34,968 bases of DNA, from the NCBI RefSeq assembly GCF_000948395.1, contig NZ_JYFN01000003.1, forward strand, positions 1-34,968. The letters are read 5' to 3'. Numbering within the stretch: position 1 is the first letter of the stretch; each line of letters opens with the position of its first letter. Below, in pieces: positions 8,332 through 14,119 of this stretch. A model generated the notes under the pieces. The model had not been told where the DNA came from and did not search any database. It saw only the letters and a list, made by a program, of their open reading frames with translations. The translations under genes and the position numbers were made by a program. Source of the stretch: Frankia torreyi. GTDB lineage: Bacteria > Actinomycetota > Actinomycetes > Frankiales > Frankiaceae.

Positions 8332-9392
8332 CCGAGTCCTCCCTCAGGGCCGACGGCCACCGGTGTCGGGCGGGATGCCCGGCCCCGTAGCAGCCGCCGG
8401 GCGCCCGGGAACCACCGCGCGCGCAGCGCCACCAGCACCGCGACGCAGACGGCGAGCAGGACGAGGGACAGCGCGATGGCGGCGTCGGTGTCCGTCTCCA
8501 GCGCCAGGTAGACGGCCAGTGGCATCGTCGTGGTGGTGCCGGGGAAGTTGCCGGCGAAGGTGATCGTCGCGCCGAACTCGCCGAGGGCGCGGGCCCAGCA
8601 CAACGCGGCCCCGGCGGCGACGGCGGGCGCGACCAGCGGGACGGTCACCCGGCGGAACGTGGTCCAGGGGCCCGCGCCGAGGGTGGCGGCGGCGTCCTCG
8701 AAGCGGCGATCGGCGCTGTTCAGCGCGCCCTCGACCGAGACGACGAGGAAGGGCATCGCCACGAAGGTCTGCGCGATCACCACTCCGGCGGTGGTGAAGG
8801 GCAGGGTGATCCCGAACCAGTCGTCCAGGCGCTGCCCGACAATGCCGCGCCGGCCCAGGGCCAGCAGCAGCGCCACGCCGCCGACGACGGGCGGCAGCAC
8901 CAGCGGCAGCGTGACCAGCGCCCGTAGCAGGGAGCGACCCGGGAACCTGGTCCGGGCCAGCAGCCAGGCGAGCGGAATGCCGAACACCAGCGACAACGCC
9001 GTCGCCGCGGTGGCGGTCTCCAACGACAGCAACAGTGCCTCGCGGACGCTGTGCTTGGTGATCAGATCGGGTAGCCCGGACCAGGGGGCCCGGACGAGCA
9101 GGCCGACGAGCGGCAGGAGCAGGAACAACGCGGCGACCGCCCCGGGCACCCACAGCGCCCACGGCGCCCGGCGGCGGGTCTCCCGGCGGGCGGTACGGCC
9201 CATCGCCCGCGGGCGGGGTCGCCGGTCCGGATCGCGATCCAGGCCGCGATCCGGACCGGCTACCAGGCTCTCCGGTGCGCCCGCGGAGCCGCCCCTCGAC
9301 CGGTTTCGCGCGCGCAGTGCTAGCCGCCAACCGGTCACGGCCCGCTGCGCCGGAGCGGCCCACGGGAGCGAGGCATCGCCTGGACTCGTCAT
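8328..9392 (-). CDS. modB: Molybdate ABC transporter permease (ModB-like)
   Basis: An integral membrane permease with about six helices in the last 260 residues (for example WVPGAVAALFLLLPLVGLLV, ALVTLPLVLPPVVGGVALLLAL, and the C-terminal ALSLVLLAVCVAVLVAL). It carries the ABC-permease coupling loop, DAAATLGAGPWTTFRRVTVP in the usual EAA position, and ARALGEFGATITFAGNFPG typical of ModB/CysT permeases. ATG 9392 has GGGAGAGGGG (9404-9413) upstream. ATG 9203 (MGRTARRETRR) lies just before the first helix but has no visible ribosome site, so the extra N-terminal 63 residues, low in complexity and Arg/Asp-rich, may or may not be translated. No substrate-binding protein gene (modA) adjoins it. Confidence 0.88.
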   Translation of the reverse strand: MTSPGDASLPWAAPAQRAVTGWRLALRARNRSRGGSAGAPESLVAGPDRGLDRDPDRRPRPRAMGRTARRETRRRAPWALWVPGAVAALFLLLPLVGLLVRAPWSGLPDLITKHSVREALLLSLETATAATALSLVFGIPLAWLLARTRFPGRSLLRALVTLPLVLPPVVGGVALLLALGRRGIVGQRLDDWFGITLPFTTAGVVIAQTFVAMPFLVVSVEGALNSADRRFEDAAATLGAGPWTTFRRVTVPLVAPAVAAGAALCWARALGEFGATITFAGNFPGTTTTMPLAVYLALETDTDAAIALSLVLLAVCVAVLVALRARWFPGARRLLRGRASRPTPVAVGPEGGLG

Positions 9393-9424
9393 CGCCGGCG
9401 GGGCCCCTCTCCCTGGTGACTCTG

Positions 9425-9480
9425 GTGATCCGTTGCAGCACAGGTGATCCGTTGCGGAGCAGGTGAGTGATCCGTTGCAG
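9425..9480. repeat. Three 14-bp direct repeats upstream of modB
   Basis: GTGATCCGTTGCAG occurs at 9425-9438 and 9467-9480, and with one change (GCGG) at 9444-9457. The starts are 19 and 23 bp apart. They fill much of the 123-bp gap between the Mop-domain regulator and modB, in the probable promoter or leader of modBC. They could be an operator array for the regulator, or slippage repeats left where modA once stood. They do not resemble the enterobacterial ModE box. Confidence 0.6.
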
Positions 9481-9515
9481 AGCGGGCCACCCGCGGGACC
9501 CGGGCCGCCGGACGG

Positions 9516-9923
9516 TCAGCGGCGGTCGGGCATCTCGATGACGACGTTGGTCGACTTCACCGCGCCGACCGCGAGGACGCCGGGTTCGAGCCCGAGCTCG
9601 TCGGCGGCCTCCCGGCTCATCAGGGAGACCAGCCGGTGCGGGCCGGCCTGGATCTCGACCTGGGCCATCACCGTGTCCCGGGTGACCCGGGTGATGATCC
9701 CGGGGAATCGGTTGCGGGCGGACTCGGCGACGACGGGCGTCGCTGTACTGGTCTGGTCTCCTGCCATATCCTTGGCGAACTCGGCCAGGTTGGCGCCCTC
9801 GATCGCTCGGCGACCGGCGTCGTCCAGGACGGTAGGCAGTCGGCCGCTGTCCGCCCATCGGCGGATGGTGTCGTCGCTGACACCGAGCAGCGCTGCCGCC
9901 TCACTGATCCGGAATCTCGGCAT
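9516..9923 (-). CDS. Helix-turn-helix protein with molybdate-binding TOBE/Mop domain
   Basis: A 135-residue protein. The N-terminus PRFRISEAAALLGVSDDTIRRWADSG is a MerR/excisionase-type winged helix. Residues about 68-131 (NRFPGIITRVTRDTVMAQVEI to GAVKSTNVVIEMP) form a TOBE/Mop domain, the fold that binds molybdate in ModE, ModC and Mop proteins. Similar small HTH-Mop proteins accompany molybdate transporters in actinobacteria. It is the first gene before modBC on the same strand, so it probably senses molybdate and controls or buffers the transport genes. The ATG at 9923 is chosen because the HTH begins immediately. The ribosome binding site is weak. It is divergent from the Nudix-like gene. 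Confidence 0.85.
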   Translation of the reverse strand: MPRFRISEAAALLGVSDDTIRRWADSGRLPTVLDDAGRRAIEGANLAEFAKDMAGDQTSTATPVVAESARNRFPGIITRVTRDTVMAQVEIQAGPHRLVSLMSREAADELGLEPGVLAVGAVKSTNVVIEMPDRR

Positions 9924-10116
9924 GCTTGTGATGGTAGCCCGGTAGCTTCGGCGAGTTCGACGCGCATAACCCGAATTTGCGGTGATTTTGGCGGCGTTTC
10001 TTCCGCTTACGCGGAGCTCCTCCGGTGCGGCGGGGTCGGCCCGTTCGTGGCCTCGGCCGGCCCGTCCCCGGCGGGATGACCGGTTGGCGCCCAAGCATCC
10101 GCCCCGACGGGGCACC

Positions 10117-10674
10117 ATGCGGATGTTGCCCCGTCCGCCGATCCCCGTCCCTGGAGCGCCCGTGACACCGTCCGCTCGCCCGTTAGCCACCGCCACCGCC
10201 AGCACCGCCGACGGCCCGGCCGTCGACCCCACGGATCCGGTCGCGGCGCCGGTGCGGATCAACGTCCGCGCGCTGCTGGTCGAGGGTGACCGGATCCTGC
10301 TCGCCAACGAACGCGGCCAGACGTGGTTCCACCTGCTCGGTGGCCGGGTCGAGGCCGGGGAGACGGTGCAGGGGGCGTTGCGCCGCCTGCTCGATGAGCA
10401 GGCCGGCATCGAACTCGACCATCTCACGTTCGCCGGCTGCCTCGAGGGAACTGCGATCGAGCGCGGAGAGCGGGTCCGGGTGCTTGACGTCGTCTTCGCG
10501 GTCGACCGGTCCTGGGCCGGCGAGTTCGGCACCAGGCTCGACGACCTGGACATCGTCTCGGCGTCCCTCGTGAGCCTCCCCGACCTGGATCTGCGCCCCG
10601 CCACCCTGCGCCAGCTCATCCCCGAGTGGCTGCTGCACGCCCGACCGGCCTGGTACGGGGCGAGCGGCCGCTGA
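10117..10674 (+). CDS. Nudix-fold protein with degenerate Nudix box
   Basis: About 185 residues. After a 45-residue Pro/Ala/Thr-rich leader the Nudix fold begins (VRINVRALLVEGDRILLAN). The Nudix box GX5EX7REUXEEXGU aligns at residues 76-98. Gly76, Glu82, Arg90, Glu94, Gly97 and Ile98 fit, but the Glu after Arg is Leu91 and the second Glu of the EE pair is Gln95. Two metal-binding glutamates are therefore absent, which would weaken or abolish pyrophosphohydrolase activity. It may be a binding protein, or its substrate set may be altered. ATG 10117 is followed by ATG 10123. Only a weak GGGG stretch precedes it, so the start could lie further downstream. It is divergent from the Mop-domain regulator. 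No close functional partner is evident. Confidence 0.75.
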   Translation: MRMLPRPPIPVPGAPVTPSARPLATATASTADGPAVDPTDPVAAPVRINVRALLVEGDRILLANERGQTWFHLLGGRVEAGETVQGALRRLLDEQAGIELDHLTFAGCLEGTAIERGERVRVLDVVFAVDRSWAGEFGTRLDDLDIVSASLVSLPDLDLRPATLRQLIPEWLLHARPAWYGASGR

Positions 10675-10798
10675 CCGCCGAGGCGTGGCCGACCGCCGAG
10701 GCATGGCCGACCGCAAGGCGTGGCCGGCATCACGGCGTGGTTGACCGCAAGGCGTGGTCGGTCTCACCGAGTAGGTGACCTCGCGGCGTGGTTGACCT
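10672..10798. repeat. Degenerate tandem repeats between genes
   Basis: Imperfect units of about 15-20 bp with the core GGCGTGGCCGACCGC or GGCGTGGTTGACC recur about six times between the Nudix-like stop and the leader of the oxidoreductase. Copies differ by small substitutions and spacing changes. They are not part of a recognisable gene, and no terminator-like hairpin stands out. Confidence 0.6.
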
Positions 10799-10906
10799 CA
10801 ATCCGACTTCAGGTTCTAGCGTTCGGTCACGGGCCGGCGCCGCCTCGTGGGCACATCGGCGCGGCCCGTGGCCACCCGGCCCCGACCGCGACCTGGAGGA
10901 CGGATC

Positions 10907-11887
10907 ATGTACGCAGTCCGGCTGCACGAGTTCGGCCCGGCGGGCAATCTCCGCTACGAGCAGGTCGACGATCCGGTGCCGGCGGCCGGCCAGGTGCGCG
11001 TCGCGGTGGCCGCGGCCGGCGTTCACCTGGTCGACACCATCCTGCGGCAGGGCTCGGCCGGTGGCCCGTTCCAGCGCCCCGAGCTGCCGACCATCCCAGG
11101 GCGGGAGGTCGCCGGCACGGTCGACGCCGTCGGGCCGGGCGTCGACGAGGGGTGGCTCGGCCGGCGTGTCGTCGCCCATCTCGGCCTGACCGGCCAGGGA
11201 TACGCCCAGCTTGCCGTCCGCGAGGTGGACAGCATCCATCCCATCCCGCCCGGCCTCGACGCCCCCGCCGCCGTGGCGATGATCGGCACCGGTCGCACCA
11301 CGATCGGCATCCTCGACGTCGCCGAGCTGACCGCCGAGGACGTCGTCCTGATCACCGCCGCGGCCGGCGGCATCGGCAGCCTGCTCGTCCAGGCGGCCCG
11401 CGGCGTCGGGGCGACCGCCGTCGCCATCGCCGGGGGAGCCGCGAAGGTCGCCGCGGCGCGCCGCCTCGGCGCCGACATCGCCGTCGACTACACCCTCCCC
11501 GACTGGCCGGACGCCGTCCGGGCCGCCCTCGACGGCCGCACCGTGACCGTGACGCTGGACGGGGTGGGTGGCGCCGCCGGCCGCGCCGCCCTGGAGCTGA
11601 TCGGACCGGCCGGCCGTTACTACACGTTCGGCTGGTCGGCCGGGTCGCCCACCGCCATCACCACCGAGGACGTGACGGAACGTGGCCTGCTGGTCGCCTC
11701 CGTCCTCGGCCCGCGGATGTTCCGCCGGCCCGGTGGGCTGGCGGCGCTGGAGGAGGCCGCGCTCGCCGCCGCGGCCGCCGGCACCCTGGTACCAGCCGTG
11801 CAGACCTTCCCGCTGGCCGAGGCGGCGGCCGCCCATGCCGCCCTGGAAACCCGCGCGACGACCGGCAAGGTCGTCCTGATCCCCTGA
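10907..11887 (+). CDS. Zinc-independent MDR-family quinone oxidoreductase-like protein
   Basis: A cytoplasmic medium-chain dehydrogenase/reductase of 326 residues. The N-terminal catalytic fold (MYAVRLHEFGPAGNLRYEQV) resembles quinone reductases. PGREVAGTVDAVG is the substrate-domain motif. The nucleotide-binding motif AAAGGIGSLLVQAARG matches the AxxGxxG form of NADPH:quinone oxidoreductases. The cysteine/histidine zinc ligands of alcohol dehydrogenases are absent, which fits a quinone or enone reductase. The ATG at 10907 has GGAGGA six bases upstream. It is followed by the DNA glycosylase-like gene 56 bp downstream on the same strand, possibly co-transcribed. The exact electron acceptor cannot be told from sequence. 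Confidence 0.88.
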   Translation: MYAVRLHEFGPAGNLRYEQVDDPVPAAGQVRVAVAAAGVHLVDTILRQGSAGGPFQRPELPTIPGREVAGTVDAVGPGVDEGWLGRRVVAHLGLTGQGYAQLAVREVDSIHPIPPGLDAPAAVAMIGTGRTTIGILDVAELTAEDVVLITAAAGGIGSLLVQAARGVGATAVAIAGGAAKVAAARRLGADIAVDYTLPDWPDAVRAALDGRTVTVTLDGVGGAAGRAALELIGPAGRYYTFGWSAGSPTAITTEDVTERGLLVASVLGPRMFRRPGGLAALEEAALAAAAAGTLVPAVQTFPLAEAAAAHAALETRATTGKVVLIP

Positions 11888-11943
11888 TCCCCACCGAGCC
11901 CCCCTGAGCCCCGGGCGGAGCGGGCGGGGATCGTAGTGTTGCG

Positions 11944-13368
11944 GTGGTGGCGGTTCGAGGGACGGGCGACGCGCTGGTGCTGCTGACCGGATCCCAGGCG
12001 CGCCGGGCGGCCCTCGCGGCTCAGGGGCTGGCTCGTCCACGGCCGACCGGCCGGCTCGATCGTCGGCACCTGCGGGCCCTGTTCGCCCAGGTCGGGGTCG
12101 TGCAGATCGACTCGGTGAACGTGCTGGCCCGGGCGCACTACCTTCCCGGCTGGTCGCGGTTGGGACCGTACTCTCGGGAGATGTTCGACCGGCTCGTCCA
12201 GGTCGAGCGGTACGCCTACGAGTACTGGGCGCACGAGGCCTCGCTCGTCCCGGTCGCCTGGGAGCCGCTGTTCCGCTGGCGGGCGGCGGCGGCGCTGGCC
12301 GGCGAGGGCCTGTGGCGGGGGGTCGCCGCGTTCGGCCGGGAGCGCGCCGACTACGTGGCCGACGCGCTGGCCCAGGTCCGTGACCGCGGCCCGCTCGCCG
12401 CCGCCGACCTGGCCGAACCCGGCCGCGGCGGTGGGGGCTGGTGGGGATGGGCGGACGGCAAGCGGGCCCTGGAGTACCTCATGTGGACGGGCCAACTCTG
12501 CGTCGCCGGCCGCCGCGCATCCTTCGAACGGCTCTACGACCTGCCGGAGCGAGTGATCCCACCGGCCGTTCTCGGCCTGCCGACCCCCGACCCGCACGAG
12601 GCCGTCCGGATCCTGCTCGGCCACGCCGCCGACCGCCTCGGGGTGGCGACCGCAGGTGACCTCGCCGACTACTTCCGGCTGCCCGCCGCGGTGGCGAGGC
12701 CCCGCCTCGCCGAGGTGGTGGAGAACGGGGAGCTGGTGGAGGTGGGGGTGGCCGGCTGGTCCGGGCGGGCGTACGCCCGCCCGGAGCTCACCGTCGCCCG
12801 CCGGGCCGCCGCTCGTGCCCTGCTGTCCCCCTTCGACCCGCTGGTCTGGGAACGTGCCCGCACCCGTCGCCTGTTCGGGATGGATCTGGTCCTGGAGCTC
12901 TACACACCCGCGCCGAAGCGGCGGTACGGCTACTACGTACTGCCTTTCCTGCTCGGGGATCGACTCGCGGCCCGGGTCGACCTCAAGGCAGACCGGGCGG
13001 CGAGGGTCCTGCGGGTCGCGGCGGCCTGGCACGAACCCGATCCCGGCTCGGACATCCCGGCCCCGCGCCGTTCGGTTCGGCCAGGTCGGGCAGGTCAGCC
13101 GTCGGTCGTCGCGGCCGGTCGGGATCTGGCCGGTCGGGATCTGGCCGGTCGGGATCTGGCCGGTCGGGATCTGGGCGGTTCGGATCCGGCCGGCTCAGCG
13201 TCGGACGGTCCGGATCCGGGCAGTCCGGCGACGGTCGCCGGCGAGCTCGCCGCCGAACTCGCCGCGCTCGCCGGCTGGCTGGGCCTCGACCGTATCGAGG
13301 TCGTCGCGAACGGGACGTTGGCCCCCGCACTGACCCGAGCGGTCGCGGCCCTCGGCGCGGCCGGCTGA
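11944..13368 (+). CDS. YcaQ/AlkZ-like winged-helix DNA glycosylase (HTH_42 family)
   Basis: A 474-residue protein of the winged-helix family that includes E. coli YcaQ, which unhooks DNA interstrand crosslinks, and AlkZ, the azinomycin self-resistance glycosylase. It shows the LFAQVGVVQIDSVNVLARAHYLP signature, with Gln54-Ile55-Asp56 at the catalytic QxD position. The Asp places it with YcaQ-like rather than AlkZ-like (QxQ) enzymes. Further family blocks are YAYEYWAHEASLVP, ALEYLMWTGQLCVAGR, LLSPFDPLVWERARTRRLFGMD and KRRYGYYVLPFLLGDRL. GTG 11944 (or the next codon, GTG 11947) is the likely start, and the ribosome site is weak. Residues about 375-430 are a low-complexity insertion with four GRDLA repeats, followed by the conserved C-terminal helix. 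Its predicted role is repair of bulky alkyl or crosslink lesions. No biosynthetic cluster adjoins it. Confidence 0.9.
   Translation: MVAVRGTGDALVLLTGSQARRAALAAQGLARPRPTGRLDRRHLRALFAQVGVVQIDSVNVLARAHYLPGWSRLGPYSREMFDRLVQVERYAYEYWAHEASLVPVAWEPLFRWRAAAALAGEGLWRGVAAFGRERADYVADALAQVRDRGPLAAADLAEPGRGGGGWWGWADGKRALEYLMWTGQLCVAGRRASFERLYDLPERVIPPAVLGLPTPDPHEAVRILLGHAADRLGVATAGDLADYFRLPAAVARPRLAEVVENGELVEVGVAGWSGRAYARPELTVARRAAARALLSPFDPLVWERARTRRLFGMDLVLELYTPAPKRRYGYYVLPFLLGDRLAARVDLKADRAARVLRVAAAWHEPDPGSDIPAPRRSVRPGRAGQPSVVAAGRDLAGRDLAGRDLAGRDLGGSDPAGSASDGPDPGSPATVAGELAAELAALAGWLGLDRIEVVANGTLAPALTRAVAALGAAG
13117..13176 (+). repeat. Four 15-bp tandem repeats inside the glycosylase gene
   Basis: GGTCGGGATCTGGCC is repeated four times head to tail (the last copy ends GGC), encoding GRDLA pentapeptides at residues 392-411. 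The array sits in a loop between the last beta strand and the C-terminal helix of the domain. Confidence 0.9.
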
Positions 13369-13387
13369 GCGCGCCGGTCCACCCGGC

Positions 13388-13528
13388 GGCTTTGGCAGCG
13401 CGCCTTTGGGATCACGGCTTTGGGATCACGGCTTTGGCAGCGTGGCTTTGGCCGCGCGGCCTTGGGAGCGCGGCCGGCGCCGCTACTTTGCAAGAGTGGC
13501 CCTCGATGCCGATGCCGATGCCGATGCC
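13388..13528. repeat. Two tandem-repeat arrays between genes
   Basis: From 13388 to about 13472, six imperfect 14-15-bp units start with GGCTTTGG or a close variant (GGCTTTGGGATCAC is the clearest). From 13505 to 13528, GATGCC is repeated four times exactly. The arrays fill most of the 219-bp gap before the SLOG-like gene. No promoter could be assigned with confidence. Confidence 0.75.
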
Positions 13529-13587
13529 GACCGGCGCGAACCGGTTCGCGGACTGCTCACGCGGCCGTCGCCGGGAGGGGTGACGGT

Positions 13588-14091
13588 GTGGTCGTCGTCG
13601 GCGTGACGGGCCACCGGGGGCTCACCGGGGATCAGGCCCGCTACGTGGCCGCGCAGGCGCGCCGGCTGCTCACGCCCCTCGCCGACGCCGGTTTCGCCGG
13701 GATGACCTGCCTCGCCGAGGGCGCGGACACCATCGTCGCCGACGTCGTGCTCGCTCTCGGCGGCCGGCTGATCTCCGTGATCCCGGCGGACGGGTACCGC
13801 GACTTCCAACCCGCCGCGCATCGCCGGGACTTCGACCGCCTGCTGCGCTGCTCCGCCGAGGTTCGTCGGCAGGACCGCCCGACCCCGGACCTGGCCAGCC
13901 TGATGGCGGCGAGCCGGGTTCTCGTCGACGCCTCAGACCGGATCATCGCGGTCTGGGACGGTCTGCCGGCCCGCGGCTACGGGGGTACGGCTGACGTCGT
14001 CGATTACGCCCGGCTACGGCGCCGGCCCGTAGAGATCATCTGGCCGGCTGGTGCCGTGCGTCGCTCGGCGAGACCCGACGCCGAGGACTGA
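13588..14091 (+). CDS. SLOG/LOG-like Rossmannoid nucleotide-binding protein
   Basis: A 167-residue single-domain protein. The first strand and loop VVVVGVTGHRGL, the second segment MTCLAEGADTIVADVVLALGGRLISVIPAD and the late loop ARGYGGTADVVDYAR fit the DprA/LOG (SLOG) superfamily, which binds nucleotides or their derivatives. The classical LOG cytokinin-activation motif PGGxGTxxE is not present, so a cytokinin role is not supported. The GTG at 13588 has GGGAGGGG (13573-13580) seven bases upstream. The gene is convergent with the pseudokinase gene (28-bp gap). SLOG proteins occur both in housekeeping roles and in bacterial immune systems, but no effector gene adjoins this one. Confidence 0.7.
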   Translation: MVVVGVTGHRGLTGDQARYVAAQARRLLTPLADAGFAGMTCLAEGADTIVADVVLALGGRLISVIPADGYRDFQPAAHRRDFDRLLRCSAEVRRQDRPTPDLASLMAASRVLVDASDRIIAVWDGLPARGYGGTADVVDYARLRRRPVEIIWPAGAVRRSARPDAED

Positions 14092-14119
14092 CAGCGCCGG
14101 CCAGCCGGCGGCCGGACCG

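Noticed and set aside
9425-9480. Repeats considered as ModE boxes
   Set aside because: They do not match the TATATA-type ModE box and are direct, not inverted, repeats.
13388-13528. Regular repeats considered as a CRISPR array
   Set aside because: Units are 14-15 bp or 6 bp with no unique spacers, so they are simple tandem repeats.
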